Shown here in pieces: positions 43,637-53,494 of a DNA stretch of 64,000 nt. This DNA comes from Aeromicrobium sp. A1-2 (GTDB taxonomy: Bacteria; Actinomycetota; Actinomycetes; Propionibacteriales; Nocardioidaceae), in NCBI RefSeq assembly GCF_003443875.1, contig NZ_CP027482.1:3162001-3226000 (forward strand), given 5' to 3'. The translations under genes and the position numbers were made by a program. The notes beneath the pieces were generated by a model. The model worked only from the letters and a program-made list of their open reading frames with translations. It was not told where the DNA came from and searched no databases. Each line of letters begins with the position of its first letter. Within the stretch, counting starts at the first letter, position 1.

Positions 43637-45100
43637 ATGAGCGCATTCGACGAGAAGCAGGCCATCGAGGCAGTCCACCCCCAGCTGCTGATCGGTGGGC
43701 AGTGGCGTGACGCTGAGGGTGGCAAGACATTCCCGGTCGAGGATCCATCGACCGGGAAGACCCTCGTCGAGGTCGCCGACGGCACGGTCGCCGACGGCAA
43801 GGCGGCCATCGACGCCGCAGTCGCGGCGCAGAAGGACTGGGCCGCGACCCCGCCTCGCGACCGCGGCGAGATCCTGCGCAAGGCGTTCGAGCTGATCACC
43901 GAGCGAACCGATGAGCTCGCGATGCTCATGACCCTCGAGATGGGCAAGCCGCTCAAGGAGAGCAAGGCCGAGATCGCGTACGGCTCGGAGTTCTTCCGCT
44001 GGTTCGCCGAGGAGTCGGTCCGGATCTCGGGCCGCTATTCCGTGGCGCCCAACGGAGCGACCAGGTTGCTGACGCTCAAGCAGCCGGTCGGTCCGGTGCT
44101 GATGATCACCCCCTGGAACTTCCCGCTCGCGATGGGCACGCGCAAGATCGGCCCGGCGATCGCCGCGGGTTGCACGATGGTCGTCAAGCCCGCGGGCCTG
44201 ACCCCACTGACGATGCTGTGGCTCGGCGCGGTGCTCGCCGAGGCCGGCCTCCCCGACGGGGTGCTCAACATCATCACGACCACGAGCACGGGCGAGGTCA
44301 TGGAGCCGATCATCCGCGACCCGCGCCTGCGCAAGCTGACCTTCACCGGATCGACCGAGGTCGGGCGGTCGCTCATCGAGCAGAGCGCCCAGGGCCTGCT
44401 GCGGGTGTCGATGGAGCTCGGCGGCAACGCGCCGTTCCTGGTCTTCGCGGACGCTGACCTGGACAAGGCGGTCGATGGCGCGATGCTCGCCAAGATGCGC
44501 AACATCGGTGAGGCCTGCACGGCCGCCAACCGCTTCATCGTCCACGAGTCGGTCGCGGAGGAGTTCGCGACCAGGCTGACCGAGCGGATGCAGGGCCTGT
44601 CCGTGGGTCGCGGCACGGACGATGACATCGACGTCGGGCCGCTGGTCGAGGCCAAGCAGCGGGACAAGGTCGCTGAGCTGGTCGACGACGCCGTGCAGAA
44701 GGGTGCCACGGTGCTGACCGGTGGATCCGCCCCCGAGGGGGCCGGCTACTACTACTCGCCGACCGTGCTGACGGACGTGCCGCTGGATGCCCGACTGACC
44801 AAGGAAGAGATCTTTGGCCCCGTGGCCCCGATCTTCACCTTTGCCGACGAGGAGGACGCCCTGCGGATGGCCAATGACACCGAGTTCGGACTGGTTGCCT
44901 ATGCGTTCACGCAGGACCACGCCCGGGCGATCCGAGTCTACGAGGGCCTCGAGACCGGCATGGTCGGCCTCAACCAGGGCATCGTGTCGAACCCGGCCGC
45001 CCCGTTCGGTGGCGTCAAGGCCTCGGGCTTCGGCCGCGAAGGTGGCGCCGAGGGCATCGAGGAGTACCTGGAGACCAAGTACGTCGGCATCGCCCTGTGA
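43637..45100 (+). CDS. gabD: NAD(P)-dependent succinate-semialdehyde dehydrogenase family
   Basis: Aldehyde dehydrogenase of 487 residues, the normal length for GabD-type enzymes that oxidise succinate semialdehyde. ITPWNFPLAMGTRKIGPA, the glutamate motif MELGGNAPFLVF, the catalytic Cys in GEACTAANRF and the C-terminal SGFGREGGAEGIEEYLETKYV support this. Substrate assignment within the ALDH family is from overall resemblance. The downstream lipoprotein start overlaps the stop (TGATG). Confidence 0.88.
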   Translation: MSAFDEKQAIEAVHPQLLIGGQWRDAEGGKTFPVEDPSTGKTLVEVADGTVADGKAAIDAAVAAQKDWAATPPRDRGEILRKAFELITERTDELAMLMTLEMGKPLKESKAEIAYGSEFFRWFAEESVRISGRYSVAPNGATRLLTLKQPVGPVLMITPWNFPLAMGTRKIGPAIAAGCTMVVKPAGLTPLTMLWLGAVLAEAGLPDGVLNIITTTSTGEVMEPIIRDPRLRKLTFTGSTEVGRSLIEQSAQGLLRVSMELGGNAPFLVFADADLDKAVDGAMLAKMRNIGEACTAANRFIVHESVAEEFATRLTERMQGLSVGRGTDDDIDVGPLVEAKQRDKVAELVDDAVQKGATVLTGGSAPEGAGYYYSPTVLTDVPLDARLTKEEIFGPVAPIFTFADEEDALRMANDTEFGLVAYAFTQDHARAIRVYEGLETGMVGLNQGIVSNPAAPFGGVKASGFGREGGAEGIEEYLETKYVGIAL

Positions 45101-45756
45101 TGCGGCGAGCGCTGACCCTGGCCGGGGCGGCGGTGCTGCTGCTGTCGGGCTGTGGCGGATCCAACGCCGACTCGGCTAGTCCGACGCCCACCACGGCGAG
45201 CGGATCGCCGGCCGCGATCGATCCCGCCGAACCCGCGTGCGGCTTCCTGACCCCGCCCGAGCGCGAGGCGCTGATCGGGTCGGCGATCGACGAGGTCGTC
45301 GCGACCGGTGGCTCGAACGACAGCAGCCTGTGCCGGTGGCAGGCAGCCACGGCTCTGCTCCAGGTCACGACGCTGCCCGCTCGGGAGTGGGCCAAGACCC
45401 TTCCCGACGTCGTTGCGCAGCTGGAGAAGTCCGGCACGACGTCCGGCGACGACGCCAAGGATCTGGCCCGGGCCAAGAAGCTGCTGACCGGCGCGGACTC
45501 GTTCTCCGACGCCGAGGCGTGTGCCGCGTTCACGACCCTGGCCGAGATCGGCGGCGCCGACAAGGGCGCCACCACGACGATTGCGACGGTACCGATCACC
45601 GAGACCGAGTCCGGTCTGTCCGGCCAGATCTGCTCGGGCGGCGAGCTGACTTCGATCCTCTACTCGGTCCCAGACCTCGAACGCACCACGAAGGTCGAAG
45701 CCGCGGTGCAGAAGGCCCTGAAGGCAGCCCAGGCACGCGCAGTGGCCGCCCGCTAA
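45100..45756 (+). CDS. Putative lipoprotein, DUF3558-like
   Basis: A 218-residue exported protein with a lipobox (LLLSGC, C18) and a Ser/Thr/Pro-rich segment after the lipidated cysteine. The mature part has paired cysteines (CGFLTPPEREALIG, CRWQAATALLQV) reminiscent of DUF3558-type actinobacterial lipoproteins. The ATG shares one base with the dehydrogenase stop, so it is translationally coupled. No function is known. Confidence 0.75.
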   Translation: MRRALTLAGAAVLLLSGCGGSNADSASPTPTTASGSPAAIDPAEPACGFLTPPEREALIGSAIDEVVATGGSNDSSLCRWQAATALLQVTTLPAREWAKTLPDVVAQLEKSGTTSGDDAKDLARAKKLLTGADSFSDAEACAAFTTLAEIGGADKGATTTIATVPITETESGLSGQICSGGELTSILYSVPDLERTTKVEAAVQKALKAAQARAVAAR

Positions 45757-45781
45757 CCTCGCGATTTGTGACGAGCGGGGC

Positions 45782-45791
45782 GGGGGGGGGG
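45782..45791. repeat. G10 homopolymer between convergent genes
   Basis: Ten G immediately beyond the ABC exporter stop codon, in the 35-bp gap between the lipoprotein and exporter genes. This gap shows no clear terminator hairpin. Confidence 0.8.
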
Positions 45792-47786
45792 CTAGAAGGA
45801 GACGTCGGCTCGGCGCTCGTCGTGGCCGGGCTTGTCGCAGTACGTGTGGCCGTCGGTGAACCGCACGCCATCGGTGAAGCGGGCCTCGATCTGACCCGAG
45901 CCGAACTGCTCGACGTACAGCCGGGAGTACAGCCCACCCAGCTCCAGCAGCTCGCCATGCGTCCCGCGCTCGACGAGCTTGCCGTCCTCGAGACCGAAGA
46001 TCACATCGGCATTCTGGATCGTCGACAACCGGTGCGCGATCGCGATAGTGGTCCGGTTGCGGGTCGCCCGCTCGAGCGCATCCTGCACCAGCCGCTCGGT
46101 CTCGGAGTCGAGCGCCGAGGTCGCCTCGTCGAGGATCAGGATGCGGGGATCCATCAGCAGCACCCTGGCGATCGCGAGCCGCTGCTTCTCGCCGCCGCTG
46201 AGACGATATCCCCGCTCGCCCGTGATGGTCTCGTAGCCGTCGGCGAACGACAGGATCCGGTCGTGGATGTTGGCGTCGCGCGCCGCCTGCTCGATCTCGT
46301 CGGCCGTCGCGTCGGGCTTGGCGTACGCGATGTTGTCGCGGATCGTGCCGTGGAACAGGTAGGGCTCCTGCGTGACCATGCCGACCGCCTCGGCGACCGA
46401 GCCCATCGTCAGGTCGCGCACGTCCATGCCGTCGATCAGCACGGCGCCCTCGCCGACGTCGTAGAAACGCGGCACGAGGTACGTCATGGTGGTCTTGCCC
46501 GAACCCGACGGGCCGACGATCGCGGCGAGCTGGCCGGGCTCGACCTTCAGCGACACACCCTCGAGCGCCCAGCCCTGCTCGGGAGCCGGGTCGACGCGCT
46601 CGATCCGGACACCGTTGTCGCCGAAGCGATCTGTGCTCGGCGAGCCGGTCAGGCTGCGCGGCTCGGGATAGCGGAAGAACACGTCGCGGAACTCGATCGA
46701 TCCGCGCAGGTCGTCCGCGGCGAGCGTGACCGCGCCCGGGCGCTCGCTGATCGCGGGCTCGAGGTCGAGGTACTCGAACAGCCGCCGAAACAGTGCTAGC
46801 GAGGTCTGCACGTCCAGGGAGACTCGCATGAGCTGCAGCAGCGGCATCTGCAGCCGGGCCTGCAACGTGGTGAACGCGACGAGTGTTCCGGCGGTCAGGG
46901 CCGTGCCGCTGTTGAGCATGTAGCCGGCGGCGAGGTAGATCAGCGCGGGGGTGATCGCGAAGAACGTCTGCACCGTCGCGAAGAAGGCCCGGCCGGTCAT
47001 GGCCTGCTCGACCTGGAGCCGGGTCTGGTTGCGGTTGGCGCGGCGGTAGCGGTCGACCTCGGAGTCGGCCCGGTTGAAGACCTTGGACAGCAGGATGCCC
47101 GAGACGCTCAGTGCCTCCTCGGTGATCGCGGTCATCTCCGACAGCGACTCCTGCGTGCGGCGGGCCAGTCGCTGCCGACGCTTGCCGACCTGCAGCTGGA
47201 TCCACACGAACAGCGGCATCACGACCAGGGTCAGCAGGGTCAGCTGCCACGACAGGATGACCATCGAGATGAAGGCCGCGATGACCGTGACGCTGTTCTG
47301 CAGGATCGAGGTCGCGGTGTCGGTCAGGACCGTGCGCACCCCGGCGACGTCATTGGCCAGCCGCGACTGGATCGCCCCGGTCTTGGTCGCGGTGAAGAAT
47401 GCGAGCTCCATCTTCTGCAGGTGCGCGAACAGGTCGCCGCGCAGGTCGGCCATCGCCGAGTTCCCGATCGTCGAGGTCAGCCAGTTCTGGCCGATGCCGA
47501 TCAGCGCGGTGACGACCGGGATCGCACACAGGGCGCCGACGAGCCACCCCAGCAGGTGGAGGTCGACCGCGCCCCCATCGGTCGGGAACAGAGCCTGGTC
47601 GAACACCGCCTTGGTGAAGAACGGTGCGATCGAGGTGAGTGCGGCCGCGGAGACGACCGCGACCGCGACGTACGCCATCTTGCGGCGGTAGGGCCGGAGC
47701 ATGCGGGCGATGCGGCCCAGGATCGGCGGGCCTCCAGCGATCTCGTCGTCGGTGAGGTGCGTGACGCCCGGCCCCCCGCGAGGCAT
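45792..47786 (-). CDS. ABC exporter half-transporter (fused TM and ATPase)
   Basis: A 664-residue type IV ABC half-transporter with six N-terminal helices (about residues 35-330) and a C-terminal nucleotide-binding domain. Walker A is GPSGSGKTT, the signature is YRLSGGEKQRLAIARVLL, and Walker B is ILILDEATSALDSE. It has an insertion before Walker A (around residues 395-420). It probably homodimerises, as no second half-transporter is adjacent. The ATG at 47786 shares a base with the stop of the YbaY-like gene (TGATG). Confidence 0.92.
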   Translation of the reverse strand: MPRGGPGVTHLTDDEIAGGPPILGRIARMLRPYRRKMAYVAVAVVSAAALTSIAPFFTKAVFDQALFPTDGGAVDLHLLGWLVGALCAIPVVTALIGIGQNWLTSTIGNSAMADLRGDLFAHLQKMELAFFTATKTGAIQSRLANDVAGVRTVLTDTATSILQNSVTVIAAFISMVILSWQLTLLTLVVMPLFVWIQLQVGKRRQRLARRTQESLSEMTAITEEALSVSGILLSKVFNRADSEVDRYRRANRNQTRLQVEQAMTGRAFFATVQTFFAITPALIYLAAGYMLNSGTALTAGTLVAFTTLQARLQMPLLQLMRVSLDVQTSLALFRRLFEYLDLEPAISERPGAVTLAADDLRGSIEFRDVFFRYPEPRSLTGSPSTDRFGDNGVRIERVDPAPEQGWALEGVSLKVEPGQLAAIVGPSGSGKTTMTYLVPRFYDVGEGAVLIDGMDVRDLTMGSVAEAVGMVTQEPYLFHGTIRDNIAYAKPDATADEIEQAARDANIHDRILSFADGYETITGERGYRLSGGEKQRLAIARVLLMDPRILILDEATSALDSETERLVQDALERATRNRTTIAIAHRLSTIQNADVIFGLEDGKLVERGTHGELLELGGLYSRLYVEQFGSGQIEARFTDGVRFTDGHTYCDKPGHDERRADVSF

Positions 47787-48097
47787 CAGTCGTCGATCTT
47801 GGTGAGCAGCACCTCGGTCGACCCACTCGTCACGGCGACCAGCTCGGTCGTGCCCCAGACGCCGGACTCGGTGCGCAGCGCCGCCCAGATCAGCAGCGCA
47901 TCGGGGTCGGCGACGAACTCCGGATCGACGTGCAGCGTGAACTCGACGGGCACACCGGGCGCCTCGATCGCGGTCGCGGCGAGGACCTCGCCGTCCGCGT
48001 CGGTCAGCTTGATCGTCGCGACGGCTCCGGGCGGCACGGCGATGCGTTCGCGGAAGAAGACGGTGCCGTGGACAGTGAGGACGGGTGCGGAAGCCAT
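47786..48097 (-). CDS. Small YbaY-like beta-domain protein
   Basis: A 103-residue protein resembling the YbaY lipoprotein domain (VLTVHGTVFFRERIAVPPGAVATIKLTD) but without signal peptide or lipobox, so apparently cytoplasmic. The ATG at 48097 follows TAACAT (48110-48105) by 7 nt, consistent with a leaderless start. It is coupled by a 1-nt overlap to the ABC exporter gene. Function unknown. Confidence 0.7.
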   Translation of the reverse strand: MASAPVLTVHGTVFFRERIAVPPGAVATIKLTDADGEVLAATAIEAPGVPVEFTLHVDPEFVADPDALLIWAALRTESGVWGTTELVAVTSGSTEVLLTKIDD

Positions 48098-48110
48098 GAC
48101 CTGAATGTTA
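48098..48110 (-). promoter_or_regulatory. Leaderless -10 element of the YbaY-like gene
   Basis: Minus-strand TAACAT (48110-48105), 7 nt, ATG at 48097. Confidence 0.5.
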
Positions 48111-48218
48111 TGCCTCCATGCCACGGCACCGCCTCCGGAAGACCCCGACGCGCGACCGGGTTGCGCTGGAGGCGAACACGGGTGTTCCGGACGGCTCCCC
48201 GCGTGGTTGATTGAAGGC

Positions 48219-49199
48219 ATGAGCTCGATGCTGGTCCTCGGTGGCACCTCGTGGCTGGGTGGGCACATCGCCTCCGCCGCGGTGGGCCGCGGCCACGACG
48301 TCACGTGCCTTGCGCGCGGCGAATCCGGGGACGCCCCGCACGGTGTGACGTTCGTCCGAGCCGATCGCGCGCAGCCGCACGCGTACGACGCCGTCACCGG
48401 CCGACCCTGGGAGCTGGTCATCGACGTCGCCCGCCAGCCGGGTCACGTGCGTTCGGCGATCGACGCCCTCGGTGCCACGTCGTCGCACTGGACGTTCGTC
48501 TCGACGGGTTCGGTCTACGCCGACCAGAGCGGCCCGCTGACCGAGGACTCGCCGCTGCTGGAGCCGCTCGACGGCGACACCGGCGAGCCCGAGCAGTACG
48601 GCGAGGCCAAGGTCGCCTGCGAGCAGCTGGTGCGCAGGCTGCCCCACCACCTCGTGGTGCGGGCCGGGCTGATCGGCGGCCCGGGTGACCGCTCGGACCG
48701 ACTGGGCTACTACGTGTCGCGGTTCGCGCTCGCCGGTGCGGAGCCGGTGCTCGTGCCCGACGTGGCCGAGCAGCCGATGCAGGTCGTCGACGTGCGCGAC
48801 CTGGCCGACTGGATCGTCGGCGCGGCCGAGGCGGGGATGACCGGCGTCATGCACGGCGTCGGCGAGCCGACGACGGTGGGCGACCTGCTTCAGCTGTCGG
48901 CCGAGGCGGCGGCCTTCACCGGCAGACAGGTCGCCGCGGGTGAGGACTGGCTGCACGCGCACGATGTCGAGGAGTGGATGGGCCCTCGGTCGTTGCCGCT
49001 GTGGCTTCCCGCGAGCCATCACGGCATGGGCCTGATGGACGACTCGCTCGCACCGTCACACGGCATGATCCGGCGCCCGCTGGTCCAGACGCTGCTCGAC
49101 GTGCTGGTCGACGAGCAGGCGCGCGGCCTGGACCGGGAGCGCCGGGCCGGGCTGGGCAGGCCCGACGAGATCGCACTGCTGGCTCTCCTGCGCCCTTGA
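48219..49199 (+). CDS. NAD-dependent epimerase/reductase family protein
   Basis: A 326-residue extended short-chain-dehydrogenase-like protein with the nucleotide-binding motif VLGGTSWLGGHIA at the N-terminus and the downstream FVSTGSVYADQSGPLTED. The YGEAK motif (QYGEAKVACEQL) provides the catalytic Tyr and Lys. The substrate is unknown. Start at ATG 48219, after a TTGATT hexamer. Its stop is only a few bases before the CsoR operator region. Confidence 0.85.
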   Translation: MSSMLVLGGTSWLGGHIASAAVGRGHDVTCLARGESGDAPHGVTFVRADRAQPHAYDAVTGRPWELVIDVARQPGHVRSAIDALGATSSHWTFVSTGSVYADQSGPLTEDSPLLEPLDGDTGEPEQYGEAKVACEQLVRRLPHHLVVRAGLIGGPGDRSDRLGYYVSRFALAGAEPVLVPDVAEQPMQVVDVRDLADWIVGAAEAGMTGVMHGVGEPTTVGDLLQLSAEAAAFTGRQVAAGEDWLHAHDVEEWMGPRSLPLWLPASHHGMGLMDDSLAPSHGMIRRPLVQTLLDVLVDEQARGLDRERRAGLGRPDEIALLALLRP

Positions 49200-49253
49200 A
49201 ATGTACCCCTAGGGGGTATAAGTTCGAGCCAGAAGACATACCCCCTAGGGGTA
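49196..49253 (+). promoter_or_regulatory. CsoR operator-promoter of the copper operon
   Basis: Two 15-bp palindromic boxes: TACCCCTAGGGGGTA (49204-49218) and its exact reverse complement TACCCCCTAGGGGTA (49239-49253), 35 bp between centres. TTGAAA (49196-49201) and TATAAG (49217-49222) form a plausible promoter whose spacer is box 1. The boxes match the GC-rich pseudo-palindromes bound by CsoR. Confidence 0.85.
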
Positions 49254-49268
49254 ACTGGAGGAGCGATC

Positions 49269-49571
49269 ATGACGAGCGACCAGCAGCCGCCCTACGGCTA
49301 CGTCGACAAGAAGGACCAGTACCTCAAGCGGCTGCGCCGCATCGAGGGCCAGGCGCGTGGACTGCAACGGATGGTCGAGGAAGACCAGTACTGCATCGAC
49401 ATCCTGACGCAGGTCTCGGCGATGACCAAGGCGTTGCAGTCGGTCTCGCTCGGCCTCCTGGACGACCACCTGAGCCACTGCGTCGTCGACGCGGCCCGCG
49501 CGGGAGGCGCCGAGTCCGACGCCAAGATCCGCGAGGCATCCGAGGCGATCGCCCGGCTCGTCCGCAGCTGA
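49269..49571 (+). CDS. csoR: Copper-sensing transcriptional repressor CsoR
   Basis: Four-helix DNA-binding repressor of 100 residues that releases DNA on binding Cu(I). The ligand set C42, H67, C71 keeps the 25- and 4-residue spacing of M. tuberculosis CsoR (Cys36, His61, Cys65). RLRRIEGQARGLQRM is the family DNA-contact helix. The ATG has GGAGGAG upstream. Two mirror-image operator boxes precede it, so it probably represses its own operon. Confidence 0.96.
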   Translation: MTSDQQPPYGYVDKKDQYLKRLRRIEGQARGLQRMVEEDQYCIDILTQVSAMTKALQSVSLGLLDDHLSHCVVDAARAGGAESDAKIREASEAIARLVRS

Positions 49572-49599
49572 CCACCCTCACCACACGAGAGGAACACCC

Positions 49600-49806
49600 A
49601 TGAGCACCAGCACCTACACCGTCGTCGGGATGACCTGCGAGCACTGCGTCCGGTCCGTCACTGAGGAGGTCGGCGCGATCCCGGGCGTCAGCGACCTCAG
49701 CGTCGACCTGACCACCGGCGAACTGACCGTCACGAGCGAGGCAGCACCGGTTGCCGACGATGCCGTGCGCGACGCCGTGTCCGAGGCCGGCTATTCCCTG
49801 ACATGA
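49600..49806 (+). CDS. copZ: Heavy-metal-associated copper chaperone (CopZ-like)
   Basis: A 68-residue ferredoxin-fold HMA protein that probably carries Cu(I) to CopA. The metal-binding motif MTCEHC has C13 and C16. GAGAGGAA precedes the ATG. It overlaps the next gene by 4 nt (ATGA) and belongs to the csoR operon. Confidence 0.94.
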   Translation: MSTSTYTVVGMTCEHCVRSVTEEVGAIPGVSDLSVDLTTGELTVTSEAAPVADDAVRDAVSEAGYSLT

Positions 49807-50720
49807 ACACTCCCGCCAAGGTTGGCGCCTTCGTCGCGGCACTCGTCGTCATCTTCGGCGCTGCCGCGGCGCTGGGCAACGCCGTCGGACCCGTTGGCTC
49901 CGGCGAGACCACGACCATGAGCCACGAAGCCGATGACGCGATGGGTGACATGACGGGTGCCTCCGATGAGCTGCCGGGTGGACTCCAGGTCGCCGAGAAC
50001 GGCTACCGACTCGCCCTCGCCGAGACCCGGCAGCAGCCTGGCGAGCGCGCACCGATCACGTTCTGGATCATCGGACCGGACGGTGAACCGCTCACCCAGT
50101 ACACGACGCTGCACGACAAGCGCCTGCACCTGATCGTGGTGCGACGCGACCTGGACGGGTTCCAGCACGTGCACCCGACCCTGTCGGCCGACGGCACCTG
50201 GTCCACCGAGGTTGCGCTCGACCCCGGCCAGTGGCGGGTCTTTGCCGACTTCGATCCGTCCGGTCCGGACCCCCAGGTCACGCTCGGTGCCGATCTCGCC
50301 GTCGCCGGGTCGTCCACGGCGAAGGCGCTGCCCACACCGTCGCGCACGGCCCGGGTCGACGGCTACACCGTGAGCCTGGAAGGGCAGCCGGTGGCCGGGG
50401 CGGACTCCGAGCTGACCTTGACCGTGGAACGTGACGGCAGGCCGGTCGCCGACCTGCAGCCGTATCTCGCGGCGTACGGCCACCTGGTGGCACTGCGCGA
50501 CGGAGACCTCGCCTACCTGCACGTCCACCCCGACGGCGAGCCCGGTGACGGGCGGACCGAGCCGGGGCCCGGCATCACCTTCCACACCAGCTTCCCCTCG
50601 GCCGGCAGCTATCGGCTCTACCTGGACTTCAAGCACCAGGGCACGGTGCGCACCGCGGAGTTCACGGTCGACGTACCGGCCGGCGACGGGCACGACAACA
50701 CGAACGGACACGGACACTGA
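49803..50720 (+). CDS. Membrane-anchored extracytoplasmic protein in the copper operon
   Basis: A 305-residue protein with an N-terminal helix ([19 protein letters not shown]), a Met/His-containing segment ([15 protein letters not shown]) and two beta-rich domains, each with an HVHP motif ([23 protein letters not shown]). It ends in a His-rich [10 protein letters not shown]. The recurrence of His and Met suggests extracytoplasmic copper binding, but no activity is established. It overlaps copZ by 4 nt and ends 1 bp before copA. Confidence 0.82.
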   Translation: MNTPAKVGAFVAALVVIFGAAAALGNAVGPVGSGETTTMSHEADDAMGDMTGASDELPGGLQVAENGYRLALAETRQQPGERAPITFWIIGPDGEPLTQYTTLHDKRLHLIVVRRDLDGFQHVHPTLSADGTWSTEVALDPGQWRVFADFDPSGPDPQVTLGADLAVAGSSTAKALPTPSRTARVDGYTVSLEGQPVAGADSELTLTVERDGRPVADLQPYLAAYGHLVALRDGDLAYLHVHPDGEPGDGRTEPGPGITFHTSFPSAGSYRLYLDFKHQGTVRTAEFTVDVPAGDGHDNTNGHGH

Positions 50721-50721
50721 C

Positions 50722-52959
50722 ATGACCGTCACCGACAAGACCCCCGCCACCGAGCGGACCGACCTGACGATCGCTGGGATGACCTGCGCGTCGTGCGCGA
50801 TGCGTATCGAGAAGCGTCTCAACAAGCTCGACGGCGTGACCGCGACGGTCAACTACGCGACCGAGAAGGCGCGCGTGGAGTCGACCGGCCCGATTGCGGC
50901 CGAGCTGCTGATCGCCGAGGTCGAGAAGGCGGGCTACTCCGCCGAGGTGCCGCGCACCGCCGCAGAACCGACCGAGGAGACTCCGGTCCACGACGATCCA
51001 GCGCGTGAGGCCAGGACCCGGCTGATCGTCTCGGCGATCCTCTCGGTCCCTGTCATCGCGTTCGCGATGGTGCCGGCGCTGCAGTTCACCTACTGGCAGT
51101 GGCTGTCATTGACGCTCGCGGCGCCCGTCGTCGTGTGGGGCGCACTGCCGTTCCACCGCGCGGCGTGGGCGAACCTGCGCCACGGCGCCGCCACGATGGA
51201 CACGCTGATCTCGATCGGCACGCTCGCGGCCTTCTCGTGGTCGGTCTACGCACTGTTCTGGGGCTCGGCGGGCGAGCCAGGCATGAAGCATCCGTTCGAG
51301 CTCACGATCTCTCGCTCGGACGGCAGCGGGAACATCTACTTCGAGGCCGCAGCCGGCGTCACGACGTTCATCCTGGCCGGCCGGTGGTTCGAGGCCCGCT
51401 CGAAGCGACGGGCCGGCTCGGCGCTGCAGGCGCTGCTGGCCCTGGGCGCCAAGGAGGTCTCGGTGCTCCGCGATGGCGTCGAGGTCCGCATCCCGACCGA
51501 CGACCTGCACGCCGGCGACGTCTTCGTCGTCCGGCCCGGCGAGAAGATCGCGACGGATGGCATCATCACGGACGGCAGCTCCGCGGTCGACGCCTCGATG
51601 GTCACCGGCGAGTCCGTCCCGAGCGAGGTCGTCGAGGGCGACCGGGTCGTCGGCGGCACGGTCAACACGAGCGGACGGCTCACGGTGCAGGCGACCCGGG
51701 TGGGTGCCGAGACACAGCTGGCCCAGATGGCCCAGATGGTCGAGGACGCGCAGAGCGGCAAGGCCCAGGCCCAGCGGCTCGCCGACTCCATCTCGGGGGT
51801 GTTCGTGCCCATCGTGATCGCGCTGGCGATCGGGACGCTGGGCTTCTGGCTCGGGACCGGAGCGGGCGCGTCGGCAGCGTTCACGGCGGCCGTCGCGGTG
51901 CTGATCATCGCGTGCCCGTGCGCGCTGGGACTCGCGACGCCGACCGCCCTGATGGTCGGGACCGGACGGGGCGCGCAGCTCGGCATCCTGATCAAGGGGC
52001 CGGAGGTCCTGGAGTCCACGAGGTCGATCGACACCGTCGTGCTGGACAAGACCGGCACCGTGACGACCGGTCGGATGACCCTGCAGGACGTCGTGGTCGC
52101 CGCAGGTGAGGACCGGGCGACGGTCCTGCGGATCGCGGGGGCGCTCGAGAACGCCTCGGAGCACCCCATCGCCCGGGCGATCGCTGATGCGGCCGCCGCC
52201 GAGGTCGGCGCTCTGCCCGAGGTCGAGTCGTTCGACAACACCGAGGGTCTCGGCGTGCAGGGGGTTGTGGAAGGTCGTGCCGTCGTGATCGGCCGGGCCG
52301 CCTTCCTGGCCGACTGGTCTCAGCACCTCGGCGATCTCGAACCCGCCCTGGTGGCGGCCGAGTCCGCAGGTCGTACCGCCGTGGTGGTCGGCTGGGACGG
52401 TGCCGTGCGCGGCGTGCTGGTCGTGGCCGACACGATCAAGGACTCCAGTGCTGATGCAGTGCGTCAGATGCGTGAGCTGGGGCTGCGGCCGGTCCTGCTG
52501 ACCGGCGACAACGAGCCGGCCGCGCGAGCCGTGGCCGCGGCGGTCGGTATCGACGAGGTCCACGCCGGGGTCCTCCCGCGGGACAAGGTCGAGGTCATCC
52601 GTCAGCTGCAGCAGCAGGGACGGACCGTCGCGATGGTGGGTGACGGGGTCAATGACGCAGCCGCGCTGGCGCAGGCCGACCTGGGGCTGGCGATGGGCAC
52701 GGGAACAGATGCCGCGATCGAGGCGGCCGACCTGACTCTGGTCCGTGGCGACCTGCACGCGGTCGTCGACGCGATCCGGCTATCGCGCCGCACCCTGGGC
52801 ACGATCAAGGGCAATCTGTTCTGGGCGTTCGCCTACAACGTCATCGGGCTGCCGCTGGCCGCGGCCGGACTGCTCAACCCGATGCTGGCGGGTGCCGCCA
52901 TGGCGCTGTCCTCGGTGTTCGTCGTCTCCAACAGCCTGCGGCTGCGACGCTTCACGTAG
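50722..52959 (+). CDS. copA: Copper-translocating P-type ATPase
   Basis: P1B-type ATPase of 745 residues that exports Cu(I). One N-terminal HMA domain has MTCASC (C22, C25). The intramembrane [13 protein letters not shown], the phosphorylation motif DKTGTVTTG, the SEHPIARAI histidine motif and [10 protein letters not shown] are all present. It follows the extracytoplasmic protein gene after 1 bp. The CPC motif and operon context support monovalent copper as substrate. Confidence 0.96.
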   Translation: MTVTDKTPATERTDLTIAGMTCASCAMRIEKRLNKLDGVTATVNYATEKARVESTGPIAAELLIAEVEKAGYSAEVPRTAAEPTEETPVHDDPAREARTRLIVSAILSVPVIAFAMVPALQFTYWQWLSLTLAAPVVVWGALPFHRAAWANLRHGAATMDTLISIGTLAAFSWSVYALFWGSAGEPGMKHPFELTISRSDGSGNIYFEAAAGVTTFILAGRWFEARSKRRAGSALQALLALGAKEVSVLRDGVEVRIPTDDLHAGDVFVVRPGEKIATDGIITDGSSAVDASMVTGESVPSEVVEGDRVVGGTVNTSGRLTVQATRVGAETQLAQMAQMVEDAQSGKAQAQRLADSISGVFVPIVIALAIGTLGFWLGTGAGASAAFTAAVAVLIIACPCALGLATPTALMVGTGRGAQLGILIKGPEVLESTRSIDTVVLDKTGTVTTGRMTLQDVVVAAGEDRATVLRIAGALENASEHPIARAIADAAAAEVGALPEVESFDNTEGLGVQGVVEGRAVVIGRAAFLADWSQHLGDLEPALVAAESAGRTAVVVGWDGAVRGVLVVADTIKDSSADAVRQMRELGLRPVLLTGDNEPAARAVAAAVGIDEVHAGVLPRDKVEVIRQLQQQGRTVAMVGDGVNDAAALAQADLGLAMGTGTDAAIEAADLTLVRGDLHAVVDAIRLSRRTLGTIKGNLFWAFAYNVIGLPLAAAGLLNPMLAGAAMALSSVFVVSNSLRLRRFT

Positions 52960-52981
52960 AACCACCAGGAAGGAAACGACC

Positions 52982-53446
52982 ATGAGTGCCCACGACCACA
53001 ACCCGACCGGCCGAGCATTGACCAGCAGCGCGATCGCGGCGACGGTCCACTGCCTGACCGGGTGTGCCATCGGTGAAGTCCTGGGCATGGTCATCGGGAC
53101 CGCGCTGGGCCTGCACAACGCCGCGACACTGATCCTGTCGTTCGTGCTGGCGTTCGTCTTCGGCTACTCGCTGACGATCCGTCCCGTGCTGGCCGCGGGA
53201 CTGCCGCTCGCCCGGGCGTTCAAGGTCGCCCTGGCGGCCGACACACTGTCGATCCTGACGATGGAGATCGTCGACAACGGCGTCATCGTCGCGGTGCCGG
53301 GCGCGCTCGACGCGGGACTGTTCAGCCTGCTGTTCTGGGGCAGCCTGGCGTTCTCGCTGGTCGTCGCCTTCGTCGTCACGGTCCCGGTCAACCGGTGGTT
53401 GATCGGTCGCGGCAAGGGCCATGCCGTCATGCACGAGTTCCACTGA
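52982..53446 (+). CDS. DUF4396 membrane protein in the copper operon
   Basis: A 154-residue polytopic membrane protein (about four helices). Helix 1 contains TVHCLTGCAIGE, with a His-Cys-x3-Cys arrangement (H23, C24, C28), and the N-terminus is His-rich (SAHDHNPTG). DUF4396 proteins have no established role; the position 22 bp after copA and the motif point to copper handling. GGAAGGAA precedes the ATG. Confidence 0.85.
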   Translation: MSAHDHNPTGRALTSSAIAATVHCLTGCAIGEVLGMVIGTALGLHNAATLILSFVLAFVFGYSLTIRPVLAAGLPLARAFKVALAADTLSILTMEIVDNGVIVAVPGALDAGLFSLLFWGSLAFSLVVAFVVTVPVNRWLIGRGKGHAVMHEFH

Positions 53447-53482
53447 CCGCGACCCCACGGAGCAGGCCGTGGGTCGGCTCCC

Positions 53483-53494
53483 TAGGCTCGGGCC
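53483..53494 (+). promoter_or_regulatory. Leaderless -10 element of the thioesterase gene
   Basis: TAGGCT (53483-53488), 6 nt, then ATG at 53495. Confidence 0.5.
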
